DNA of 44,509 bases from Candidatus Binataceae bacterium (GCA_035500095.1 DATJXN010000112.1:1-44509), one strand, 5' to 3'. Positions 15,673 through 23,729 are shown, counted from the stretch's first letter. The notes: a model not told the origin generated them from the sequence alone. A program made the numbers and translations.

Positions 15673-16868
15673 AAACCGGGCGCACCCCGATCAAATTCGA
15701 GCTCGATGAATTGCGCCGACGGCTGCAGGAGGCCGAGGAGACCCTCGACGCCATCCGCAGCGGTGAGGTTGACGCGCTCGTCGTCTCCGGACCGGAGGGC
15801 GAGCAGGTCTTCACCTTGCGCGGCGCGGAACATCCGTATCGCGTGCTGGTGGAGTCGATGAATGAAGGCGCGGCGTCTCTCGCTCCCGACGGCACTATCC
15901 TGTATTGCAATGGCGCATTCGCCCGCATGATCGATACGCCGCTCGACACCGTTATGGGTCATAAGATCGGCGAGTTCGTGGAGGCCGGGGAAACAGAAGC
16001 TCTCGCTGCCCTCATCGAGCGCGGGTGCTCGAGTGCGATCAGGTCGGAAATGTCGCTCCGGTACCGCACGGGCGTCATCCTGCCGACCCAGATTTCGCTC
16101 AACCCGGTCAAGATGGACGGCAGCCCGCTGATCGCCGTCGTGCTAACCGACTTGAGCGAGCGCCAGCGCCGGGAAGAAGCGCAGGAGGCAATCCGGCTGC
16201 GCGATGAGTTCCTTTCGATCGCGTCGCATGAGCTACGGACTCCCCTCAGCACGCTAATGCTTCAGCTCGCCTTGCTCGAGCGTCTGGACGCCAATGCCGA
16301 TCCGAGCCGCTTCGCTCAGAGCGTTGCAAAGGCCCGCAATCAAGCTGACCGGATGACGGAACTGACCAACCGGTTGCTCGATGTCACTCGCATCGCGAGC
16401 GGCAAGCTCGAGTTGGACGTCGCCAACCACGACCTCGGCGAAATCGTCGCGGACCTGGTCGAGCAGATGTCGGAAGAGGCAGGCAAGGCGCGGTGCGAAT
16501 TTCGTCTCAAGATAGAGAACAGCGTCATCGTCCGATGCGATCGCTTTCGCATCGAGCAGGCGATCCTCAACGTGCTTTCAAATGCGCTCAAATATGCGCC
16601 GGGGCATCCGGTTTCGCTGGTAGTTGAGCGTCAAGGCGCGGACGGCGTCATGATGGTCGAAGACCGCGGGGTGGGAATCGATCCCGATGCGCTGACGCGC
16701 ATCTTCAATCGTTTCGAGCGGGCGGCATCGCAGAGCGGCGGCCTTGGCCTGGGACTGTACATCGCGCGCGAAATCGTCACTCAGCATGGCGGCTCGATCC
16801 GTGCGGAACGCCGCGAAGGGGGCGGCTCCCGCTTTTGCATTACGATGCCACTTTCAATCATGCCGTAG
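15669..16868 (+). CDS. PAS-domain sensor histidine kinase of the kai operon
   Basis: A 399-aa kinase starting at ATG 15669, overlapping the kaiB stop. Order: a coiled N-terminus (about 10-35), a linker with GEVDALVV, a PAS domain (about 55-165), the H-box SHELRTPLST with phospho-acceptor H187, N-box NALKYAP (N305), the G1 motif EDRGVGIDP and G2 GGLGLGLYIAREI. No membrane segment is visible, so it is a cytoplasmic sensor, fitting a role as reader of KaiC/KaiB state. Its partner is probably the receiver protein just downstream. Confidence 0.93.
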   Translation: MKTGRTPIKFELDELRRRLQEAEETLDAIRSGEVDALVVSGPEGEQVFTLRGAEHPYRVLVESMNEGAASLAPDGTILYCNGAFARMIDTPLDTVMGHKIGEFVEAGETEALAALIERGCSSAIRSEMSLRYRTGVILPTQISLNPVKMDGSPLIAVVLTDLSERQRREEAQEAIRLRDEFLSIASHELRTPLSTLMLQLALLERLDANADPSRFAQSVAKARNQADRMTELTNRLLDVTRIASGKLELDVANHDLGEIVADLVEQMSEEAGKARCEFRLKIENSVIVRCDRFRIEQAILNVLSNALKYAPGHPVSLVVERQGADGVMMVEDRGVGIDPDALTRIFNRFERAASQSGGLGLGLYIAREIVTQHGGSIRAERREGGGSRFCITMPLSIMP

Positions 16869-16898
16869 CCGGCGGGCTGCAACCGTCAGACACTCGTT

Positions 16899-17264
16899 TT
16901 GACTCGCTCGCCTCAAATCCTGCTGATAGAAGACGACTCCGACCTCGCCGACGCCATCGTCGAAGTCCTTCAGACCGAAGGCTATAGGGTAATTCACGCT
17001 CCCGATGGAAGGGCTGCGCTCCGGATGCTTTCGGACGGCAGGGTGCCCCAGATGATTCTGCTCGACCTGATGATGCCCAACATGGATGGCTGGGAATTTC
17101 GGAGCGAGCAGCTTCGCGACCCGCGGCTCGCGAAGATCCCGGTGGTGGTGCTGAGCGCGAGCGGCGACGGCGCCCGCCCGATCTCTGCCAAGCTGATGCT
17201 GCGCAAGCCAGTCACGCTCGAGACCCTGGTTGCGGCTGTGCGGAAGTTCGTCCAGCCCTCGTAA
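16899..17264 (+). CDS. Single-domain response regulator
   Basis: A 121-aa receiver domain only, with no output domain. Start TTG 16899. The acidic pocket is E11-D12-D13, the phospho-acceptor is D56 (LLDLMMP), the switch Ser is S86 (VLSAS) and the conserved Lys is K103 (RKP). It lies 30 nt after the kinase gene, so it is almost certainly its phosphorylation target. Like CheY or Spo0F, it would pass the signal by binding or phosphotransfer to a partner encoded elsewhere. Confidence 0.9.
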   Translation: MTRSPQILLIEDDSDLADAIVEVLQTEGYRVIHAPDGRAALRMLSDGRVPQMILLDLMMPNMDGWEFRSEQLRDPRLAKIPVVVLSASGDGARPISAKLMLRKPVTLETLVAAVRKFVQPS

Positions 17265-17526
17265 CAAGTACAGGCTCGGCGCGCCGAAATCTTTGGGACG
17301 GCGAACGCCGAAAGCTTTGGGGAAGCCGAAAGAATGATGCCCGGGGGCATCCCCTTCGGCGCAGGAATCGCTACTTGCTGGACGCAGGCGCGGCACGAGT
17401 GTAACTCGTAAATTGTCGGAGCCTTCGGTCCCTCAACGCTTGCTGATCAATCCGGGCTGCCGGGCTGACGGCCTGAGCTCTCTGCCATGGCAGAACGCGG
17501 AGAGCGGCAAGCAGGAGATGCAACCC

Positions 17527-17793
17527 ATGACGCGTGAAGAGGCGATTCAATATGTGTCGTTTCAAATGGACGACGCACACGACCGGCGCAATGCGAAGCC
17601 AGGCGACGTTGGCTCGAATGATCGCCTTGTTGGCTTTCGCGAGAGTGACGGGGTGGTCGTCTTCGTCGCGGTTCGCAGCCATCTCCCGGGAGTCAGACTA
17701 ACCGACGAGGTGGCGAAAGGGCTGGCTCGTGACTACCTGACTGAGATAGGCTGGTTTGGCGAGGAATCGCTCGCGGCGGACTTTATTTTTTGA
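17527..17793 (+). CDS. Small hypothetical protein
   Basis: An 88-aa acidic protein. The start at ATG 17527 follows AGGAG by about 10 nt. It begins MTREEAIQYVSFQMDDAHD and has a hydrophobic core VVVFVAVRSHLPGVRLTDE. No signal peptide and no family recognised. It lies in the same direction as the kai operon, about 260 bp behind it, and could be an independent gene. Confidence 0.5.
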   Translation: MTREEAIQYVSFQMDDAHDRRNAKPGDVGSNDRLVGFRESDGVVVFVAVRSHLPGVRLTDEVAKGLARDYLTEIGWFGEESLAADFIF

Positions 17794-18273
17794 AGGAGCA
17801 CCAGGTAGATACCGATGGCCATCGGCCGTTGAACATTACTCGGTTACCGCCGGTTCACAAATAGCCATCGCGATTCGTTACGAACTATAGAACGAGTCAT
17901 CCTCCACCCGGAACCTGCTGCGTAAAAGCTTGGTCTCCATAGAGTAGTCCTGCGCTCCGTTTGCCGAGGGCGCTTTCGCCGAGCCGGTAGTTGAGCAGGG
18001 GGCACGTGCCCCCTGAACAAATGCTGGTGTGATGTCCCGCAGATAACTTGCATATTCGGAAATCCGTCAAGGTGTAATTCCGAGGGAGTCAGCGACCGAG
18101 GAATCCCTGATCTTTATTCGTTTTCCGTGGAAGCCGGGATTCCTCGGCGCTCGGAATGGCCGCCTCGACACCCTGCGATACAACCTATCTCCAGACTACC
18201 GCACTAGTACGAAGTTTTCAAAGCACACGCGTGCGGTTTGAAAAGAGATTTCAATTTAAGCGAGGAATCTGAA
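17794..18273. other. Intergenic region with a palindromic repeat
   Basis: These 480 bp contain no convincing gene. The repeat unit at 18071-18172 is described separately. The ribosome site of the next gene, GAGGAA, lies at about 18262-18267. Confidence 0.45.
18071..18172. repeat. Palindromic dispersed-type repeat
   Basis: The right arm, GGGATTCCTCGGCGCTCGGAAT-like, spans 18136-18157. Its complement is in the left arm 18077-18107, interrupted by a short insertion (CGAGGGAGTC). Outer bases GGTGT (18071-18075) and ACACC (18168-18172) also pair. The CCGAGGAATCCC/GGGATTCCTCGG core is the type of ATTCCGAG/GAGGAATC repeat scattered through intergenic DNA of many bacterial genomes. Function unknown; it could fold in RNA. 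Confidence 0.65.
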
Positions 18274-18441
18274 ATGGGCAGACAGGCAGCGGTCGTGCTT
18301 TACGTGGTGGCGATGGCAGCCGTCATCGTCGCTGTAGACTTCGCGTTCTTCAGAAATCAATTCTGGGAACGGCTGACAGTGAATATTGGCATTGTCCTGG
18401 TGTTCGGAGCCTTCTACTTTAGGTTCCTCAGGCGTCCATGA
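18274..18441 (+). CDS. Small two-span membrane protein
   Basis: A 55-aa protein. The start at ATG 18274 is chosen because GAGGAA lies 6 nt before it. Two hydrophobic helices (about 4-24 and 34-51) are joined by FFRNQFWERL and the end is basic (RFLRRP). The tight hairpin design with the FFRN-x-FWERL turn suggests a conserved small membrane family. Function unknown. Confidence 0.6.
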   Translation: MGRQAAVVLYVVAMAAVIVAVDFAFFRNQFWERLTVNIGIVLVFGAFYFRFLRRP

Positions 18442-18807
18442 ACCAGGTGCGATAGACATTCAAACCCCCATGGCCGCTTTGAACAACGACGACGATCTTC
18501 TCCCCCGCATGGCCCATCACGAAACGGCACACGCCGAAGCGGGCTCTGAATTCCTCCTCTGTGGCGCGCACGGCAGCGAGAGTGCCGCGGTCTTTTCCAC
18601 ACTGCGTAGTTGAACAGGCGAACGCCCGAACTGCTGTTTCCTGATCACATCCAGGAAGGCGAGTGCCACCGGCAGATCGCGCGGAGAGTACGGAGTGACA
18701 CGCAGCGCCCGAGGTGTAGAATCCACAATTCTAATCCAGCACGGGTGCCCTCCCCTGCTGCATAACAAAATTGTGCGTGCCCGACTTCCGTTTGGCCTTG
18801 CGGTCAA
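18428..18807 (-). pseudogene. Possible frameshifted small gene
   Basis: On the minus strand one frame (from a TTG at 18807 that overlaps the upstream stop) reads protein-like through DLPVALAFLDVIRKQQFG, then loses coding character. A second frame then becomes protein-like from about 18570 down to the stop at 18428 (EEEFRARFGV, VMGHAGEKIVVVVQ, NVYRTWFMDA). One indel would join them. The end overlaps the convergent gene at 18274-18441 by 14 bp. It may be decayed, or chance. Low confidence. Confidence 0.25.
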
Positions 18808-18977
18808 CCCGGTCTAGATCGTTGTTGGTCCTCGGACGAACCGCCTTGTACCTGGCGGGCCTTCGTGCGCAACTGTTCGGCAAACTCAGGGTCGCGCTCG
18901 CACCAATGATCGGCCAACTCTAACAGCCACGCCGACCTCGCGAGTTGCGTCTCGTACGCTCGGTCTTGGAACCCCAT
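18804..18977 (-). CDS. Small conserved-looking protein (paralogue of 10349-10516)
   Basis: A 57-aa protein. ATG 18977 is chosen because it matches the paralogue's start and follows GGAGGAGGATGAGGGG. It shares the YETQLA-x-SAWLLELADHW and RDPEF-x-EQLR-x-KARQ blocks with the gene at 10349-10516; the tails differ. It is acidic-helical with one Cys (HWCERD). Two copies in 8.5 kb point to duplication and retained function, but the role is unknown. Confidence 0.65.
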   Translation of the reverse strand: MGFQDRAYETQLARSAWLLELADHWCERDPEFAEQLRTKARQVQGGSSEDQQRSRPG

Positions 18978-19330
18978 CCCCTCATCCTCCTCCACGGTCA
19001 TCCAACCATGCCGAAACTATTCCTATTGTGATTGTACACGCTCTAGAGTGGTTATTGAAGCCTCCGAGATCGACTGCCGTGCATAAGACTGTGCAGAAGC
19101 TGTTGGCCGGCTGAGGACAAAGGTCGGTGCGCGGGCGCGAAGAGCTTCGGGCGAAATCCAACTGCTCGGCTGCGCTGCATCCTGCCACCGGCGCGAGGCG
19201 CGGGCGGAAGATCCACAAATTGACCGCGAGCAGGCGGCGCGCTCGCCGCGCGAAAAATTGAGAAGGTTCTGTCTGCGTGCTGGATTAGCCGGCCGAGCCG
19301 GCAAGGTCGCGCCGCTTGGCGTGACCTGGT
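18978..19330. other. Intergenic region, no gene seen
   Basis: About 350 bp upstream of the small paralogue gene and beyond the 3' end of the HD-domain gene. Near its right end is GGTCTAAAAGAGCACC (about 19328), resembling GGTCTAGAAGCGCAC at about 20381, a piece of the degenerate repeats of this region. Nothing else was seen. Confidence 0.3.
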
Positions 19331-20185
19331 CTAAAAGAGCACCTTTTCGGGGAAGAATTCCTTCACCAGCGGAAAATAATCCGACAGGCGCTTCTTGGGC
19401 AGGTGATGAAAGATGAATGTGCGGTCATGGCGCACGAACGGCTCGCAATATTTCTCGAATAGCGCGCGATCGTGGGCATCCATGAACTGCTCACACTCCG
19501 TTTGGATCGAATGCCATTGGAGCGTCCACGCCATGTCCTCGGACACATAAGGATGGAAGCGGGCGTGGACCACGTATGCATGATCCCAGTTGAAGGTGCA
19601 ATTCGCCAAACCGGAGCCCGGCTCGTTCTCGCCCATCGGGAACTTGCCGCCACCCTCGAGGTTCTCCCACTTCTCGTCCTTGAGGCTGGCAAGCTTACCC
19701 AGATCGTGTATGAGTACTGTCGCCAGAAATTCTCGATCGCTGATGCCAGCCTCTTCCATGCTTTCCAGCATCTGCAAAGTATGCGTGAGCTGGCTGCCAG
19801 TGAACATCAGGATATTTGTGGGGTCGATTATCTGGGCCTGTAGCTCAAGCAATCGTTCCACCGCGATTTCACCGAAGATCGGTTGCTCGTACTTGCTCTT
19901 GAGCGCGCTCACCTCTTGTGGCGTCTGCAGCCGTGAGCGTCGCTGAATGGCGAAGGCCTGCTCCCTGAATTCATCGATCGTTCTGATCTCGCCGACACCC
20001 CGGATATCATGAAAGCCACGCTCGCCGAGGCCCTTCGTGTCTCTGATAGTATAAATTCCGCGCTCGTTGAGCCTGCGCTTGACAAACTCCTTAATCGGGC
20101 GTGGAAACCTGGTGGCGACTTTTTCTAGGAGACACTGGCAGCCCTCCAACTCACACAAACCTCGGAAGCTCCTATTGGTACGCAA
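19331..20185 (-). CDS. HD-domain protein resembling myo-inositol oxygenase
   Basis: A 284-aa protein with the metal ligands of an HD-domain mixed-valent diiron oxygenase. H135 and H160-D161 (LIHDLGK) are 25 residues apart, exactly the H98/H123-D124 spacing of mammalian MIOX. H202 (WDHAY), H225 (QWHSI) and perhaps D254 complete the set. The C-terminal YFPLVKEFFPEKVLF resembles the MIOX tail. Such enzymes cleave C-C or C-P bonds with O2 (MIOX, PhnZ); the substrate here is unknown. The start is TTG at 20185 with no good ribosome site, so the N-terminus (about 1-85, unmatched) is uncertain. GC is lower than in the flanking core genes. Confidence 0.7.
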   Translation of the reverse strand: MRTNRSFRGLCELEGCQCLLEKVATRFPRPIKEFVKRRLNERGIYTIRDTKGLGERGFHDIRGVGEIRTIDEFREQAFAIQRRSRLQTPQEVSALKSKYEQPIFGEIAVERLLELQAQIIDPTNILMFTGSQLTHTLQMLESMEEAGISDREFLATVLIHDLGKLASLKDEKWENLEGGGKFPMGENEPGSGLANCTFNWDHAYVVHARFHPYVSEDMAWTLQWHSIQTECEQFMDAHDRALFEKYCEPFVRHDRTFIFHHLPKKRLSDYFPLVKEFFPEKVLF

Positions 20186-20868
20186 CGTGATAAGGGAAGC
20201 AACTGGGCCGGAAGTCCTGAAACTGTTCAGCCAAAAGTCTTAATATCACCTTAACGCGGCCTCGCCGGTGTGGATTCCCTTTCATACTGGCGGGCCTCTT
20301 CTGCCTTCGCGACGGCGCAGGGCGAAGCAACCGAGCTGCAGCGAGGGGGACGGGGTTGGGCGGCTGAGCAGCCAGGTGGGCTGGTCTAGAAGCGCACTCT
20401 ACAAGACGTCTACATCGATGGACGAAACCCGATGGCGGCGCAAAATGGTTGGCGCGATACAAAGAAGGGGAGGAAGAAGCGTATTCGTTGGGCCAGTTAG
20501 TTGGGGCCAGTCTCTCGGATACGCTTTGGTATCCGCTAAGCCGGGGGGAATCGGTTAGCGGCATAAGGCTTACGAAAACGTCACGCGATGAAGGGAGCGC
20601 CGGAAAGCGTCGCCTCAAGGGCAGCCAACGGAATGACACCTGCTCCGCAAGCGCAGCGCAGGTTATCGCGATCGACGTTGTGAGAGCCGTATTCGGACAG
20701 GCGAAACATGCCGAACTCGGACCCCCGAAAGATCGTCGGAAATCCCGCAAGGCACAATTCGGAACCCGGAATAGCCGTTCCTTTGGACTGGCAGCGCCAG
20801 CGCCAAGAAAGGACAAGATCAACGGGGAGAAAGTCCACTACCATCAGTGCTTTGGATGCCATGGGTTG
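20186..20868. other. Gene-poor region with degenerate repeat pieces
   Basis: Open frames here lack ribosome sites and have no protein-like character. Two pieces recur near 23.5-24.6 kb: ATACTGGCGGGCCTC at about 20284 and TCTACAAGACGTCTAC at about 20398. This looks like eroded repeat or mobile-element debris. Confidence 0.4.
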
Positions 20869-21066
20869 CTACTCCTGCGCAGGGAATCCGGACGAAACAA
20901 CATTCTGCCGGGGATTGGACAGCGCAAACTGCGTCGCGCGCCCTTCCGTTCCGTACGAAAGTGTATCGCCGACTCGATTGCGGTCCTCTCTTTGGCCTCC
21001 GCAACCGAGAACCACCAGTCCGCCGATTGCCAAAACGAAGATCGGCAGCAACCGTCTTGTGCTCAT
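20869..21066 (-). CDS. Small lipoprotein, hypothetical
   Basis: A 65-aa protein with a clear lipoprotein signal: MSTRRLLPIFVLAIGGLV, then lipobox VLGC at 19-22, followed by GGQRED. The mature part is only about 44 residues. GAGAGGCAGGA lies just before the ATG. No family recognised. It is the only credible gene in this otherwise poor stretch. Confidence 0.5.
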   Translation of the reverse strand: MSTRRLLPIFVLAIGGLVVLGCGGQREDRNRVGDTLSYGTEGRATQFALSNPRQNVVSSGFPAQE

Positions 21067-21263
21067 AATCCTGCCTCTCTACCCGATCCAAATGGGAGAG
21101 CGCGGCAGCCTTCGGCAGGTCCTGTCGTGCGGTCCGATTAAAAGTCGCGAAAACGGGAGCAAGCGACCCAATAACGCACCGTCCCTGAAACGCCGATCTA
21201 ATTGCAAACGAAATAGTCAAGCTACCAAAACAGGATCAATTGGTTGTTCTCTGAAGAACACAA

Positions 21264-21461
21264 ATGACGGACTTGCAACGACGGCTAGATAGGTGGCGTC
21301 GCGACCCGGTGGCCTTCATGGCCGAGGCGCTGATCAACCCCGAGACGGGCAAGCCGTTCACCCTTTATCCCGCGCAGGTGGTTGCAGCGTGGCGTCGAGC
21401 GCAGTGGCTAGGTGCTCAGTCTGGTTCCAGTCGGAGAATCATCGAGAAATGGAAACGCTAA
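21264..21461 (+). pseudogene. Truncated phage terminase-like fragment
   Basis: A 65-aa ORF. MTDLQRRLDRWRRDPVAF and PETGKPFTLYPAQ resemble the N-terminal start of large phage terminase or related ATPase proteins (D-P-x-x-F then PETG-x-PF-x-LYPAQ). The frame then breaks into an unrelated tail and stops, long before the ATPase motifs. It is probably the remnant of a prophage or gene-transfer element. The family assignment is from memory of the pattern and is moderate at best. Confidence 0.45.
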
Positions 21462-21946
21462 CTAGCGAGATAAAGAACTGTCTTCTGAACAAGCTTTGGT
21501 ACGCGGGGCTGGTGCTGACCTTGATGCTTCCAGATGTCTGTGGGGCGCTAGAGTCTAGAGACGGGAAAGCTTCGCGCGAGCGCTACAAGGCATGGTTTAA
21601 TACTTGGGTCGGACGAAAATACCCTCCCGACACTCTAAATGCGGACGAGATGTACTATCTTCGATGTGGAGTAGCGCATCAGGGAAGATTCAAACATCCG
21701 GCGATGCAATACCAGCGCATCTTCTTCACGCTGCGCCCCGGTGGAAATGTCTTTCACTGCAATGTCTTTAACAACGCTCTGAATCTAGACATTCCGATGT
21801 TCTGCAAAGACGTGATCGACGGCGTTGAAGAGTGGTTTGCACTGAAAAAGACGGATAAAAACGTGCAAAGGAATTTGGCCAACCTGGTTCAATTTCATCC
21901 TAACGGACTAGCCCCGTTCCTTACGGGTGTTCCGGCCGTCGGCTGA
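21449..21946 (+). CDS. HEPN-like hypothetical protein
   Basis: A 165-aa protein starting at ATG 21449, overlapping the terminase fragment by 13 nt. The middle has RERYKAWFNTWV, then YYLRCGVAHQGR, in which R72-x4-H77 is the R-x4-6-H motif of HEPN RNase folds, set at the end of a helix as expected. The C-terminal half (FHCNVFNNALNLD, VEEWFAL) is helical/strand mixed. HEPN proteins act in toxin-antitoxin and phage-defence systems. GC is near 50 percent, well below the core genes, which fits transfer. The family is an inference from the motif. Confidence 0.55.
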   Translation: METLTSEIKNCLLNKLWYAGLVLTLMLPDVCGALESRDGKASRERYKAWFNTWVGRKYPPDTLNADEMYYLRCGVAHQGRFKHPAMQYQRIFFTLRPGGNVFHCNVFNNALNLDIPMFCKDVIDGVEEWFALKKTDKNVQRNLANLVQFHPNGLAPFLTGVPAVG

Positions 21947-22300
21947 CTAGCATGTGAAGTTCCACGCCCCGCTGCGAGCATTTGGTGATATCGCTAAGGA
22001 GAGATGGCGCGACGGCAGTCACCTGGTGACTTCGCCGCGACTGGCCAACGGCGCAACTGCGCAACCGCGCCACCGCGGCCGCACGGTAACGGAGTTGCTC
22101 GGTGGGTCGGTTGCGCAGCGAGACTCAGGCCGAACTCCCGCTAAAGTGATGTGCTGACATTGATATCGGCACAGACCGGCTGCCGCGCTCGGAGGCGGGT
22201 CGGAGCGGTGCGGTTGCGCCGGGCGGCGGGTTACGGGGTTGCGGCGAGGCGCCGGCTGCGCGGAGCGCGCGATGGTGCGACCGATTTACCAGCGGCTCAG
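21947..22300. other. GC-rich intergenic region, no gene seen
   Basis: These 354 bp lie between the HEPN-like gene and higA. They contain short recurring words (GCAACTGCGCAACCGCG, GTTGCTCGGTGGGTCGGTTGCG) like those at 23.3 and 24.5 kb. No coding frame stands out. Confidence 0.3.
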
Positions 22301-22723
22301 TCAGCGCGACCGCGCCGGCACAGCACTCAGGAACACGCCAGGACTGACGCTGAAGCGCGCGGCGAGGGCTTCTATTTGTCGGACATTGAGGTTTCGGCGG
22401 CCGGCAAGCACTTCAGAGACTACGCCTTGGCTGCCGATTTCAGGCAGACCCTCTTGTGTAAGACCGTGCTGTTCCATCAGGAATTTAATGACCTCGACGC
22501 CCGAAGCCTCGGGCAGCTCATGATGCTCCCTATCGTAGGCCTCGATGAGCACGCTCAGAGTCTCAATCTGCCGATAACGGGGGTCCTTAGGGTTGTCTCC
22601 AACCTCGTCCACGAGAGCATTGAGACGCACAACGGATGCGTCGTACTCGCGCTCGTTGCGAATAGCGTAAATCATGTCAGACGAAGGCTTCTTCATAATC
22701 CGAGTGACAGTTCGAGTCTTCAT
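22301..22723 (-). CDS. higA: HigA-type antitoxin (HTH XRE)
   Basis: A 140-aa antitoxin. The start at ATG 22723 overlaps the higB stop (ATGA) and has GGAGG 9 nt upstream. An N-terminal toxin-contact region includes YRQIETLSVLIEAYDREH. The C-terminal helix-turn-helix runs through FLMEQHGLTQEGLPEIGSQG, then VVSEVLAGRRNLNVRQIEAL. It neutralises the toxin and represses the operon. Order toxin-antitoxin is as in higBA loci. Confidence 0.88.
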   Translation of the reverse strand: MKTRTVTRIMKKPSSDMIYAIRNEREYDASVVRLNALVDEVGDNPKDPRYRQIETLSVLIEAYDREHHELPEASGVEVIKFLMEQHGLTQEGLPEIGSQGVVSEVLAGRRNLNVRQIEALAARFSVSPGVFLSAVPARSR

Positions 22724-23019
22724 TTTTTCCATCCTCCTGCATCATATTCTGGATGGGTCAGCACATGGCGCACGAACAGCTTTTGCGTGTTGAAGTGGAT
22801 AGCGGCGACCAGTCGATATTTGTTGCCGCCGATGTCGAAAACATATAAGTCGCGGCCCTTTACAGGAACCATGTCGACGCTGCCGAACGTTTGCTTCAGC
22901 TCGACCAGGTTGCGAAAGGTACCTCCTAGCATCAGCTTCTTCCATGCGCTCAACGACGCAGCAGCATTGGGATGCTTGGCAGCGAAGGCCTTTAGCGGTT
23001 TCGCTGAGATTACCCTCAC
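22720..23019 (-). CDS. higB: HigB-type toxin (RelE superfamily)
   Basis: A 99-aa mRNA interferase-like toxin with GTG start. The family pattern is clear: MRVISAKPLKAFAAKHPNA at the start, W26, then VFDIGGNKYRLVAAIHF, VRHVLTHPEYD at the end. The family cleaves mRNA at the ribosome. Translation is coupled to higA by a 4-nt overlap. It is part of the low-GC accessory stretch next to the tRNA. Confidence 0.88.
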   Translation of the reverse strand: MRVISAKPLKAFAAKHPNAAASLSAWKKLMLGGTFRNLVELKQTFGSVDMVPVKGRDLYVFDIGGNKYRLVAAIHFNTQKLFVRHVLTHPEYDAGGWKK

Positions 23020-23729
23020 CGACGTTCACGATATCTCAAAACGAGATGCTCTGCAAGACAGTTGAGACGGAGTGGCCGCCGGGAAAACCGAGCCACATAG
23101 CGATGTGGTGGCGATGGCGGTGGCGGCGGTGATGGCGGTGACGATGGTGGTGGTCGTAGCGGCCGTTGGAGCCACCGGCAACCGAGTGATGCGCGACGGT
23201 GCGGCGTCTCTGCGCGCTCAGTTGCTTCGGACTTTCCGATTCCAATTTTTGCGCGCGACGGCTTTTCGATTCCGCGATTTCTCGACCCGGTTGCGCCGGG
23301 CTTCGAGCGAGGTTGCTCAGTTGCCCGGTGGCTCAGCCGAGCGGGCGCCGGCGTCAGGAGACCTCAGCGGAGCGGTTGTGCGGCAGCGAAATTCTAGCGC
23401 CGCTTATCAGGCGGTTGGACCTAATCGAGGCACAAGCGTAGGTCTAGAAATTGCCGGGCGCCTCTGCCCCCGCAGGGCGTACCGGTTCCCAAGGCCTGCT
23501 GGTGTGCCCTCATAATACTGGCGGGCCTCCTTTTGGTCGCGGAATGTCGTTCTTAGCGGCCGTTCCCGCTTGGCTATAGGCCCGGGGACGGCCTCCGCGT
23601 TCGCGCGTTTGAGCGAGCCTCAGGCCTTTTATGCGTGGGCTCGCACTGGGTGAGAGGTGAGCCTGAAAGGGGAATGGCAATAGGTTTGAGACCGTGAGCC
23701 TCGATCCCAAAAAAGCGCACTGTCATTGC
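23020..23729. other. Gene-poor region with G-rich simple repeat
   Basis: No gene seen in 710 bp. About 23103-23160 is a GGTGGCGAT-type G-rich triplet/hexamer run (low complexity). Around 23514 there is ATACTGGCGGGCCTC, the same word as near 20284. Open frames here are compositional. Confidence 0.45.

Noticed and set aside
20172..20822. 216-aa minus-strand open frame
   Set aside because: Low-complexity Pro/Arg/Ser content typical of GC-rich noncoding DNA; no ribosome site and no homologue pattern.
20581..20862. 93-aa minus-strand ORF just after the small lipoprotein gene
   Set aside because: No motif or ribosome site; spans the eroded repeat region.
23072..23515. 147-aa plus-strand ORF with Val/Ala/Met-rich start
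   Set aside because: The hydrophobic start comes from a G-rich simple repeat, and the rest is compositional.
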